Below, one piece after another: positions 36,330 to 44,776 of a stretch of DNA of 64,000 nt (the stretch's first letter is position 1; every line of letters begins with the position of its first letter). A program made the position numbers and the translations under genes. The notes below the pieces were generated by a model. It was not told the origin of the DNA and did no database searches. It saw only the letters and a program-made list of their open reading frames with translations. Origin of the DNA: Deltaproteobacteria bacterium (GTDB lineage: Bacteria > Myxococcota_A > UBA9042); assembly GCA_016875335.1 (NCBI GenBank), contig VGRO01000002.1:1-64000 (forward strand). Direction: 5' to 3'.

Positions 36330-37127
36330 ATGCGCCCGCGGCCGGCGTGGATGCGGAGCGTCGATCGCCTCGACCGCGCCGTCTATCGCGCGGAACAGGC
36401 GCTGTGCGGCGGCCTGTTCGTGGCCATGGTCCTGGTGATGGGCCTGTACGTCGTGCACCGGGTGTTCTCGCGCGAGCAGGGCAGGCTGTCGACGGCGGTC
36501 CTCAAGATCGCCGCTGCGCTCGGCCACGCGCCCGATCACGCTTTCGTCCATGGGCCGGTATCGCTGGGTCTGAACCTCGCGCTCGGCTTTGCCCTCGCCG
36601 TCCTGGCCATGCGCACCAGTGCAGCAACGCGCGGCTTGCCGTGGTCCAGGGCGCTGGCGGGTGCGGCGGGGCTGGTCGCCAGCGGAGCGGCCGCGGTGTG
36701 GCTGGTCCTGACGCTGTTGCCCAATGGCCTGGTGTGGGGGCCTTCGGGCGCGCTGGTCGGCATGTTGTGGACGGGCTTTGTCGGCGCCTCGCTCGCTACC
36801 TACGAAAAGAAGCACCTTGCCCTCGAATTGGCCGACAAGTTGTGGCCGGCGCCGGCGCAGCGCTGGGTCAAGGGCGGTGCGCTGGTGCTGACGACCGGCC
36901 TGTGCGCGTTGCTGGCGGCGCTGGCGTGGGTCAGCCTGCGCGACCACTTTGGCACCTGGCTCGGCGACCCGGAGGCCGGCACCCTGCAGCCGACCGTGTG
37001 GCCGCGCTGGGTGCTGCTTCTGGCGTTGCCCGTGTCGTGGACCATGATCTCGCTGCGCTTTCTGGGCGAGGGGGCGCGCGTGCTGGCCGGCATCGAGCCG
37101 CCGCCCGCGGGGCACGACGAGGCATGA
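36330..37127 (+). CDS. dctQ: TRAP transporter small permease, DctQ family, enlarged
   Basis: Small integral membrane subunit pairing with DctM. The usual length is about 160-200 residues. This one has 265, with extra hydrophobic segments (SLGLNLALGFALAVLAMRT, LAGAAGLVASGAAAVWLVLTLL) inserted between the first helix (GGLFVAMVLVMGLYVVHRVFS) and the conserved later part, where KKHLALELADKLWP matches the family's 'K-x-H-I-x-x-D' loop. The last helix ends WVLLLALPVSWTMISLRFL. The start is ATG, 3 bp after the dctP stop. The stop overlaps the dctM ATG (ATGA). Confidence 0.85.
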   Translation: MRPRPAWMRSVDRLDRAVYRAEQALCGGLFVAMVLVMGLYVVHRVFSREQGRLSTAVLKIAAALGHAPDHAFVHGPVSLGLNLALGFALAVLAMRTSAATRGLPWSRALAGAAGLVASGAAAVWLVLTLLPNGLVWGPSGALVGMLWTGFVGASLATYEKKHLALELADKLWPAPAQRWVKGGALVLTTGLCALLAALAWVSLRDHFGTWLGDPEAGTLQPTVWPRWVLLLALPVSWTMISLRFLGEGARVLAGIEPPPAGHDEA

Positions 37128-38641
37128 GCGGGCTCTACGTCGCCGTGCTGGCCGGCCTCGCGGTGTTGGGCGCGCCGCTTTTCGTGCTGGTCGGAGCGGC
37201 GACGGCCCTGGCGTTCGTGTGGTTCACGACCGACCACGGGACCGCCTTGTCGCTGCTGCCGATGATCCAGAACCAGGAGGAGTTGCTGACCAGGCAGGAG
37301 TTCCTGGCCATCCCGCTGTTCATGGCATCGGGCGCGCTGATGACCGCGGGCGGCATCGCGGGTCGGCTGGTCGACTTCGCCAAGGCGCTGCTCGGCTGGC
37401 TGCCCGGTGGTCTGGCGGTCGCCGCCGTGTTCGCGTGCATGTTTTTCGCAGCGATTTCAGGCAGCTCACCCGTCACGCTCATCGCCGTCGGATCGATCCT
37501 GTTTCCGGCCATGGTCGCGAGCAACTACCCGGAGAGGTTTTCGATCGGCCTGCTGACGACCTCGGGCTCGCTCGGTTGCCTGGTGCCGCCGTCGATTTCG
37601 ATGCTCATCTACGCGGTGACCATCACCTCGACGTCCGCGCACGTCGACCCGCAAGACCTTTTCCTCGCCGGCTTGATCCCGGCGGCGCTCATCGGCGGGG
37701 CGCTCGCGCTGTACGCCATCGTCCACGGCGTTCGCAATCCGGCGGGCAGGACCGCCTTCTCGTGGCCAGAGTTGGCGCGCGCGACGCGCGAAGGGGTGTG
37801 GGCGCTGCTCTTGCCGCTGCTTGTGCTGGGCGGTATCTACGGCGGCCTCTATACGCCGAGCGAGGCGGGAGCGGTGGCCGCGCTCTATGCCCTTTTCGTC
37901 ACCGTCGTGGTCGAGCGGCAACTGACGGTGCGAAAGCTGGTGGCTACGCTGGTCGAGTCGAGCACATTGATGGGGTCGCTCATCCTCATCATCGTGCTGG
38001 CGTTCGGCCTGAACGAGTTCCTGGCCGAAATCGAGGTCTCGCAGCGGCTGGCCGCGTGGATCCGCGCGTCGGACCTCGGGCCCATGGGCTTCCTGATTGT
38101 CGTCAACGTCTTGCTGGTGGTCATCGGCGCGCTGATGGACTCGATCTCGTGTACGTTGATCTTTGCGCCGATGCTCGCTCCGGTGGCCTACGACGTGTAC
38201 GGCATCGACCCGCTGCACTTTGGCGTGGTGTTCGTCGTCAACATGGAAATTGGCTACCTGATGCCGCCCGTGGCGACCAACCTTTTCGTGGCCTCGGCGG
38301 TGTTCAAGAGACCCTTCGGGCTGGTCACGCGCGCAGTGCTGCCCACCCTGGCCATCACGCTCCTGGCATTGTGGGTGTTCATCCGCTTTCCGACGCTGTC
38401 GGTCGCGGCGGTGCGGGCGCAACGGGGCGAGTCGGAGTGGACCCTGCCCTTCCCCTCCGACAGGCGCGCCGCGACTGCGACGAGGTCCGCTGGCTTGCAG
38501 GGCGCGCCTGTGGCGTTGCCGAGCGCGGCCTCGCCCTCCGTGGTCCGGGCCGACAACCTCGCCGCGGTGACCGAGCGGATGTTCGCCGACGATGCGACGC
38601 CGGTGTCCGCCCCCGTGTTGGCGTCGGAGACCAATCTGTAG
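37124..38641 (+). CDS. dctM: TRAP transporter large permease, DctM family
   Basis: Large membrane subunit that drives sodium-coupled uptake with DctQ. The ATG at 37124 overlaps the dctQ stop. 505 residues with about 12 hydrophobic segments. Typical motifs are AIPLFMASGALMTAGGIAGR, FFAAISGSSPVTLIAVGSI, YPERFSIGLLTTSGSLGCL and PPSISMLIYAVT (the conserved ion/substrate-site hairpins), and MEIGYLMPPVATNLFV near the end. After the last helix a tail of about 70 residues rich in Ala/Ser/Arg (AAVRAQRGESEWTLPF onward) extends beyond the usual DctM end. Its role is unknown. Confidence 0.93.
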   Translation: MSGLYVAVLAGLAVLGAPLFVLVGAATALAFVWFTTDHGTALSLLPMIQNQEELLTRQEFLAIPLFMASGALMTAGGIAGRLVDFAKALLGWLPGGLAVAAVFACMFFAAISGSSPVTLIAVGSILFPAMVASNYPERFSIGLLTTSGSLGCLVPPSISMLIYAVTITSTSAHVDPQDLFLAGLIPAALIGGALALYAIVHGVRNPAGRTAFSWPELARATREGVWALLLPLLVLGGIYGGLYTPSEAGAVAALYALFVTVVVERQLTVRKLVATLVESSTLMGSLILIIVLAFGLNEFLAEIEVSQRLAAWIRASDLGPMGFLIVVNVLLVVIGALMDSISCTLIFAPMLAPVAYDVYGIDPLHFGVVFVVNMEIGYLMPPVATNLFVASAVFKRPFGLVTRAVLPTLAITLLALWVFIRFPTLSVAAVRAQRGESEWTLPFPSDRRAATATRSAGLQGAPVALPSAASPSVVRADNLAAVTERMFADDATPVSAPVLASETNL

Positions 38642-38653
38642 AAGGCGCGCAGC

Positions 38654-39019
38654 CTACAAGCAGGCCCGCCCGCCCGCCGTCTCGTCCTTGGCCTTGCCGT
38701 CCTTCCAGACGCGCTTGCCGGTGGCGTCGAAGCACTCGACCGCGTCCACCTTGCCCTTGGCGTCGTAGGTCACGAACAGTCCAAACGGCTGATCCTCTTT
38801 GTATTCGCCTTTGCGGGCCAGATGCTTGCCGGCGCTGTCGTAGAACTCCTTGTACAGACCATGGCGACCGATCGAGCCGTTGCGCGCGCAGACCTCGACG
38901 TGGCGACCGACCAGCTTGTCGCGGCCCTTGAAAAGCGTGGTGCCGGGCGGGCAGTCCTTGTCGCAGCCGATGAGCGCTGCGAGCGCCAACAGGGAAAGCC
39001 AACGTGCCACGGCGATCAC
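38654..39019 (-). CDS. Small lipoprotein with YwqK/MORN-like repeats
   Basis: 121-residue predicted lipoprotein. The GTG at 39019 overlaps the upstream TPR gene stop (GTGA). The signal ends AALIGC with the lipid Cys at about residue 18, followed by DKDCPPG. The body contains YwqK-like hairpin repeats (GLYKEFYDSAGKHLARKGEY, FGLFVTYDAKGKVDAVECFD, ATGKRVWKDGKA), as in the YwqK/MORN superfamily. These are short beta-hairpin repeats of unknown partner specificity. The ending GRACL provides a Cys that could pair with others. It is the last gene of the M16-TPR operon. Confidence 0.75.
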   Translation of the reverse strand: MIAVARWLSLLALAALIGCDKDCPPGTTLFKGRDKLVGRHVEVCARNGSIGRHGLYKEFYDSAGKHLARKGEYKEDQPFGLFVTYDAKGKVDAVECFDATGKRVWKDGKAKDETAGGRACL

Positions 39020-42000
39020 GGCATGAACGAGATGGTGTCTTCGATGCCCTTGCAGCGCTTGGCCACTTCCTTGCTCAGCGCGTGCTTGGTCCCCATGGCG
39101 GCCTGCGATTCTTTGCAGATGGCCAGCGCCTGTTGCAGCTTGGGCTTGTCGCCTTTGAGCACCGCCGTCGCAATGACGACGCGGTTGTAGTGCAACTCCG
39201 GCCGCGTCTCGTCCTGGGCCCAGCCGTTGATGAGGTCGAGCGCCTCCTGGGCCTTGGCCGGATCGTCGCTCAAACGCCGCACCGCCACCGGCTTGGTCAC
39301 GCGCGCCCAATAGTTGCTGGCGTCGCGCTTGAGCACCTCGTCGAGCAGGCGCACGGTGTTCTCGAAGTCCAGGAAGCGCACGGTGACCGCGGCGGCGTTG
39401 AGCAGCGGTTGGACCACGGTCGGGTCGGCCTTGGCGGCTTCTTCGAGCGCTACCAGGGCTTCGCGGGTCTGGCCGAGGTTCTGATAGGCGGCTGCGAACA
39501 CGTTCCAAAGGTCGGCGGATTTCTTGAGATCGGCTGAGTTGCGGACGCCGTAGGAGGCCGCGAAGATGGCGTCGCGCGGCGATCCGGCTGCCAGGTGCGC
39601 CGAGGCGAGGCGCACGTACGCTTTGGCAACCTCGGGGTTTCCGGCGGCCCCTGCCTCGGTGGTCGGCTTGGCGGCGGCCGATTCGTCGACGGCCGCTCCA
39701 CTGGACAGATCGAAAAGCTTGTAGCGCGTGTCGCGAATCACGTCGGCCGGCTTGCCCGTTTCGGCGGGCTTGTACGGCACGGCTTCGACCATGAACTCCT
39801 TGACGTCGGCCAGCTCCGCGAACGCCGGATCGAGGCCCTTGAGGTTGTCGCGGGCCTCAGCCCAATAGGTGTCGAAGGCGAAGACTTCTGCTGCCTTCTT
39901 GAGGGCCTCGCGGTACCGGTCCTTGGCCTTGTCGAAGAGCGGCGACGCTTTCTCGGCCATCTTGTTCAGCCACTCAGTCTTGAGCTCGTCGCTCTTGCCG
40001 AACTGGGGCGGCGCCGGCAAGTTCTTGAGGCTCGTGGCGACGTCCTGCCAGATGCGACCTCGGCGGCTCGAACTCGCCGCGGTCCACTTGGGGTTCTTGG
40101 CCCCTTCGGCCTCGGCGTAGACGGTGTCGGCCTCAGTGACCTTCTGCACCTTCTCGTTGAGCAGCTTGGCGGCGGCATCGAGGTTCTTGGGCGCGCCCTT
40201 CATCGCGCGCACCTTCTCGAACTCCAGCTCGCCTTTCATGAAAAGTGCCTGCACCAGCGCGTCGCGGCCGATCATCGGCAGTTCCGCGAACTTGCCTGCC
40301 GCGGAAATCTGCTTGCCCGTGTCGATGACGCGGGTGAAGTGGCCCAGGCCTTTGTCGCCGAGGCCCAGCTTGAACTGCGCCGTGCCGGTGTTGACCATCG
40401 CCGCCAGTTGCAGCTCGACGGGCGTCGCTTCGCTGCGCTTGAGGAACTTGTCGGAGGCCTTGATGACGCCCTTCCAGTCGCCCTTGTTGATGTATTGGAC
40501 GGTCACGTTGTAGGCGACTTCAGCCGCGCGCTTGTCCCGGCCAAAGGTCTGAAGGAAAAGCTCGCCGTTCTCGACCACCTTGTCGTAGTCACCCAGCAGT
40601 TCACGGTAGCGCGTGGCGGTGGCCAAGGCCTGCGGCACCTTGTCGTGGGTCGGGTACGCCTTGACGAACGCCTCGTAGGCCTCTGCTGCCTGCCGGAAGT
40701 CTGCGGACTCGCGATAGATTTCTCCAATCTCGAAAAGTGACTGCGGCGCGCGCTTGTCGGCGGTGAAGGCCGCGGCCAGCGTCTTGTAGGTGTCGATGAT
40801 CTTGTCGCGCTTCTTGGCGGTGCGGTAGAAGCGCGCGGCACCCGACAGGGCCTGGGCGGCCTTTTCCGGGTTCTTGTCCTTGAAGCCATTGCTGTACGCG
40901 GTCAAGCACTCGGCCGCGCGCACGGGCTCGTCCTTGTACTCGATGCACTTGTTGTATTCCTCGTTGCTCTTGAATTCGGTGATGGTCTTGCCGAGGGCGT
41001 CGCGGTTGAAGCGCGGGTCCTTGATGAGTTGGTCGACCCACTGGCGCAGGCCTTTGCCGTCCTGGCTCAGCCACAGAGCGCTGATCAGCAGTTGCGCCGC
41101 GTTGTACGCATACGCGTGCTCTGGAAAGCGGCCGACGTATTTGGACAACATCGCGGCGGCCTTGTCGAACTGGTTCTTCTGGTAGTACAGCCGCCCGGAG
41201 ATGAACATCGCCACCGGCACGTCTTCGTCCACGACTTTGTTGCGGTCCGCGGTGTCGATGTAGCGCTCGCAGGCCCGGGCCACGCGCTCCTCGTCCTTGT
41301 TGAAGGGCACCGGGCGCAGGTCAGGGGTGTCCTCGGCCTTGGTGCCGGTTTCGGCGTTCAGGTTCTGCTGCTTGATGTAGCAGACCAGGGCGCGGTGCGC
41401 GGCCGGTTCGGCGAACTTGCCGTCGGGCTTGATGTCGATGACTTTCTCGTAGATGGCCGCGGCATCGGGCCAACGCTCCAACTGGTACAGCGAGAGGGCG
41501 TGGTTGTAGCGCATGACGTAGGCGTTCTGCCCGTCCGGGAAGTGGTCGCCGTAGATGCGGTAGATCTTCTCGGTCGTATCGAGCGTGGCCGGGTTGAGCG
41601 TGCCCTCGTATTCGTGGTGGTAGTAGCTGGCGACTTCGGCGAGCAGGCCCTCGAGGTCCGCCTTGCGCTTCGCGCTGGCCTTGAACCCTCGCTCCAGCGC
41701 GTTGCCGAGCAGGCCCACCGATTTCACGGTCTCGGCCAGATCGTGCATCCTGTAGCTGTTCTCCAGGCGCAGCGCGAGGTAGCGCACCATCTCCTGGTCG
41801 TCCTTGGCGAACTCGATGAGTTGGTCGATGGCTTCGTTGGACTTGGCGTACGCCGAAACTTCGGTGTAGTACAGCCCCAGCATGTCGAGGAGCATGACCT
41901 CGCTGCCCGGAGCGACGCGCTTGAAGAAAGCCAGCGCCTCCTTGGGCTTGCCGATTTCGGCCCACGATCGGACCAGGTATTTGCCGGCATCCTCGACGAA

Positions 42001-42948
42001 CGTCACTCGACCGCGCTTGTCGGCGATCTCGGTCTTGCTGTAGTCGAGCACGCGGATGAAGGACTTGACCGCGTTGTCCCAGTTCTGGGTGTTGTAGTGG
42101 ACCCAGGCGATGTAGTAGAGGCCCCAGCCGAACACCGCCGAATCGGGGTGGTCGAGCACCTTGGTGTACCATTTGATGGCTTCGCCGCCGTTGTTCTTTC
42201 CGAAGTAGTAGTTGCCGATGCCCAGGTAGGCGTCGGGCACGTAACCGGACCGCGGCGTCTTGCGCACCAGCCGCATGAAGGCGTCGACCGCCTCGCCGGG
42301 CCGCTCCAATTCGCCCAGGTGGTAGCCGAGCGAATACAACACCTCGTCGAGCTTGGCGAAGCGCGGAAACATGCGCTCGATGCGCTTGAGGTGGTTGACC
42401 ACGTCGAGCTTGGCGGCGCGGCCCTGTTCCATCAGGTTCTGCTGTTGCACCTTGCAGCGCCGGCGGTCGGCCTCGTCCTCGGCGGCGTTGACGCAGGTCT
42501 CGATCTTGACGTCGTAGGCTTCGAGTTCGTAGGCCAGCGCGCGATCCCACAGCACGTAGCTGATTTCCAACAATGTGTCGGCCTCCGTCTCGGAACCGCG
42601 CTCGATTTCCAGCAACTCGCGCAAGATGTTCAGCTCGTCGTCGATGTCCTCGACGCTGGAGCGCTCGCGGTCGCGGCGCTGCTCGGGGCCGCCCGGGCCG
42701 CTCGCCGCAGGACCGCCTTTCTTGGTCGCCGGTCCGGCCTTGCCAGAGGCGGTTTCCTTGCTGGGAGCAGCCGCATTGCCAGCCGCTGCGCCAGCGGCGT
42801 CCTTGCTGCGCTTGATGACTTCGACTTCGCCCTTCTTGGCGCTGTCCTTGCCCTTGGGCTCGGCGGCCACCGCGCTTGCGGACAGCATGGCGGTGCACAG
42901 CGCCGCGACCAGCGCGCACCAGACCGGGATGCAAGCGTCGCGCTTCAT
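39016..42948 (-). CDS. Large exported tetratricopeptide-repeat protein
   Basis: 1310 residues. The ATG at 42948 has GGGAGA upstream and overlaps the previous stop (ATGA). The leader (CIPVWCALVAALCTAMLSASAVAA) is a signal peptide. Residues 30-110 are Lys/Ala/Pro-rich and probably unfolded. From about 110 to the end, tetratricopeptide-like helical repeats dominate, for example YVPDAYLGIGNYYFGKNNGG, AVFGWGLYYIAWVHYNTQNW and QSLFEIGEIYRESADFRQAA. There are at least 15 such helix pairs by eye, ending in GQTREALVALEEAAKADP and a few more. TPRs build protein-binding superhelices, so this is probably a periplasmic scaffold. Confidence 0.83.
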   Translation of the reverse strand: MKRDACIPVWCALVAALCTAMLSASAVAAEPKGKDSAKKGEVEVIKRSKDAAGAAAGNAAAPSKETASGKAGPATKKGGPAASGPGGPEQRRDRERSSVEDIDDELNILRELLEIERGSETEADTLLEISYVLWDRALAYELEAYDVKIETCVNAAEDEADRRRCKVQQQNLMEQGRAAKLDVVNHLKRIERMFPRFAKLDEVLYSLGYHLGELERPGEAVDAFMRLVRKTPRSGYVPDAYLGIGNYYFGKNNGGEAIKWYTKVLDHPDSAVFGWGLYYIAWVHYNTQNWDNAVKSFIRVLDYSKTEIADKRGRVTFVEDAGKYLVRSWAEIGKPKEALAFFKRVAPGSEVMLLDMLGLYYTEVSAYAKSNEAIDQLIEFAKDDQEMVRYLALRLENSYRMHDLAETVKSVGLLGNALERGFKASAKRKADLEGLLAEVASYYHHEYEGTLNPATLDTTEKIYRIYGDHFPDGQNAYVMRYNHALSLYQLERWPDAAAIYEKVIDIKPDGKFAEPAAHRALVCYIKQQNLNAETGTKAEDTPDLRPVPFNKDEERVARACERYIDTADRNKVVDEDVPVAMFISGRLYYQKNQFDKAAAMLSKYVGRFPEHAYAYNAAQLLISALWLSQDGKGLRQWVDQLIKDPRFNRDALGKTITEFKSNEEYNKCIEYKDEPVRAAECLTAYSNGFKDKNPEKAAQALSGAARFYRTAKKRDKIIDTYKTLAAAFTADKRAPQSLFEIGEIYRESADFRQAAEAYEAFVKAYPTHDKVPQALATATRYRELLGDYDKVVENGELFLQTFGRDKRAAEVAYNVTVQYINKGDWKGVIKASDKFLKRSEATPVELQLAAMVNTGTAQFKLGLGDKGLGHFTRVIDTGKQISAAGKFAELPMIGRDALVQALFMKGELEFEKVRAMKGAPKNLDAAAKLLNEKVQKVTEADTVYAEAEGAKNPKWTAASSSRRGRIWQDVATSLKNLPAPPQFGKSDELKTEWLNKMAEKASPLFDKAKDRYREALKKAAEVFAFDTYWAEARDNLKGLDPAFAELADVKEFMVEAVPYKPAETGKPADVIRDTRYKLFDLSSGAAVDESAAAKPTTEAGAAGNPEVAKAYVRLASAHLAAGSPRDAIFAASYGVRNSADLKKSADLWNVFAAAYQNLGQTREALVALEEAAKADPTVVQPLLNAAAVTVRFLDFENTVRLLDEVLKRDASNYWARVTKPVAVRRLSDDPAKAQEALDLINGWAQDETRPELHYNRVVIATAVLKGDKPKLQQALAICKESQAAMGTKHALSKEVAKRCKGIEDTISFMP

Positions 42949-44639
42949 TTGCCATCTCCCGACTTGTCGGCGCCGCCAGCGCCGGCTTTCTCCATCTTTT
43001 CTCCGGCTTTGCCGCCGACCTTGGGCTGCGCAGCCCCTCCGCCGCCCCCCGGCAGCTCCTTGGCCGTGCATTTGCTGCGGGTGTCGTAGGTGTAGCCGCC
43101 AAGTTCGTCGCGCCAGTAGCTGCCGTCGAACGGCCAGACGATGTGCTCCGCGTCCTCGCTGCGCGGTTCGCTGACCGCCTTGGCGGTTTCTGCCATGCTC
43201 GCTCGGACTTTGGCGCTGATCGACCCGCGTCGGGCCTTGAGCGACTCGTATTTGATGCGCAGACCCTGGCGAATGATCTCCGTCAGGTCTTCGCGCACGC
43301 GGGTCAGGCGGTTGCGGGCAAGGCCGCCGGCCTCTGCGATCATCACGGCGCGCACCCGGCCCATGTCGTCGGCGAGCAGTTGCGCGGCGGCTGTCGCCGT
43401 CGTGTTGCGCAGCAGTTTTTCCAGGCCTGCGACCTCGTCGTTGGCTTGCACCACAGCGCCGAACGCCCGCTGCAAGCGCTTGTCCGACAGGGCGACGTTG
43501 AAGATGCGCCGCAGCGGCACCGACAGCGATTTCTTGTCGCGCGACAGGGTGAAAAGGTAGTCGTAGAATTCTGCGTCGCTGCGTGTGCCGGCCAACTGGG
43601 CGTCGAGTTCCTTCTTGAGGGGCTTGTAGTCGCGCAGGAACTTCTCAACCGTCACCAGCGTCTCAGCAAACCGGCAGGTGCGGAAAAGGATGAGCGCCTC
43701 CAACACCCGCGCTTCGGGGTAGTAGCGATCCTCGAAAAACGGCGAGTTCAAGGTGTGCAGTTGGCCGAGCACGCGGTCGATGCGGCCGAGCCGAAAGTAG
43801 GTCCAGCCCAGTTCGAACAGCGAATCCAGCCACGCCGTCGTGCCTTCGGTGACGCGGTCATAGTAGCGGCCGGCGGTCTCGAATTGCTCGGACGAGTAGA
43901 AGAGCCGGCCCATCGACATGTTGGCGAGGTCGCGGTAGTGCGCGTAGTAGGCGGGCGCGCCGACGAGATCCTCGAAGCGCAAGATGTCCTTGAACGCCTC
44001 GACTGCCAGGCTGAAGTGCTGGCTGGCAGCGTTGCGACTCGCCGCGGTGTCCTGGGCCTCCGCCTTGCCCAACTGCACCTCGATGACGCCGAGCAGGTGC
44101 CGCGATTTCAAGAAAGTCTCGCCGGCCTGAGGACGGATGGGCGACAGCTTGGCGATCGCTTTGTCGTACTCCTTGACCCCGTAGTAGTAGCGCCCGAGCA
44201 GAAAGCGCACCTCGTCCACGTCCTTCTTGTCGTGGACGGTCTCCGGGGCGTCGGACAACCGTTCGAGCGTGGCGAGGTCGCCGGGCACCGCGCGCTGAAT
44301 GAGCAGGAAATACTTGACCTTGTCTTTGTAGAGCGGATGTTCGACCTTGAACTGGACGCTGTCAAAGCTGCGCAGCGCCGACTGGTAGAGCCCGAGCGCG
44401 AAAAGCAATTTGCCCATGGTGAACTGGGCTTCGTCGCGGGCCGGATCCTCAGGTCCCAAGGTGTCGATGAGTTCTGTCAGCTTGCCAAAGGCGTCGTAGA
44501 ACTTCTCGTCTTCGTACAAGGCCTTGGCGGCGGCCAGATCGCCGGCAGCCCTGGCCGGGGCGGCGATCAGCGAAGCGCCCAGGGCGACGGCCAGCCAGAA
44601 TTGGGCCAAGCGCGAGATGGTGGGGCGGTGCAGGTTCAC
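42945..44639 (-). CDS. Exported tetratricopeptide-repeat protein
   Basis: 564 residues. The GTG at 44639 gives a signal peptide (ISRLAQFWLAVALGASLIAAPARAA) and removes about 119 residues of Arg-rich out-of-character sequence that the longer in-frame start would add. TPR-like helix pairs fill residues 30-340, for example YEDEKFYDAFGKLTELID, MGKLLFALGLYQSALRSFD, LLGRYYYGVKEYDKAIAKL and LGWTYFRLGRIDRVLGQL. The C-terminal part has a long helical segment (LTEIIRQGLRIKYESLKARR) and a conserved-looking WPFDGSYWRDELGGYTY motif before a Gly/Lys-rich tail. The next gene overlaps by 4 bp, so the two TPR proteins are probably made together. Confidence 0.8.
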   Translation of the reverse strand: MNLHRPTISRLAQFWLAVALGASLIAAPARAAGDLAAAKALYEDEKFYDAFGKLTELIDTLGPEDPARDEAQFTMGKLLFALGLYQSALRSFDSVQFKVEHPLYKDKVKYFLLIQRAVPGDLATLERLSDAPETVHDKKDVDEVRFLLGRYYYGVKEYDKAIAKLSPIRPQAGETFLKSRHLLGVIEVQLGKAEAQDTAASRNAASQHFSLAVEAFKDILRFEDLVGAPAYYAHYRDLANMSMGRLFYSSEQFETAGRYYDRVTEGTTAWLDSLFELGWTYFRLGRIDRVLGQLHTLNSPFFEDRYYPEARVLEALILFRTCRFAETLVTVEKFLRDYKPLKKELDAQLAGTRSDAEFYDYLFTLSRDKKSLSVPLRRIFNVALSDKRLQRAFGAVVQANDEVAGLEKLLRNTTATAAAQLLADDMGRVRAVMIAEAGGLARNRLTRVREDLTEIIRQGLRIKYESLKARRGSISAKVRASMAETAKAVSEPRSEDAEHIVWPFDGSYWRDELGGYTYDTRSKCTAKELPGGGGGAAQPKVGGKAGEKMEKAGAGGADKSGDGK

Positions 44640-44776
44640 GGCGGCGAGGCCCTCCCGGCTGCGTTCGCGCGACCCCGGACGGGCGAGGGGCCAGGGCGCA
44701 AGCGGGGCAGTATTGCCCAAGTTGCGAGCCGCGCCAAGCGCGACCACAGCGGACCCCAGCGGACCCCCAGCGAACC

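Noticed and set aside
41029..43089. 686-codon plus-strand open frame opposite the large TPR gene
   Set aside because: The minus-strand TPR protein has a signal peptide and helix-pair repeats. The other frame is composition-driven.
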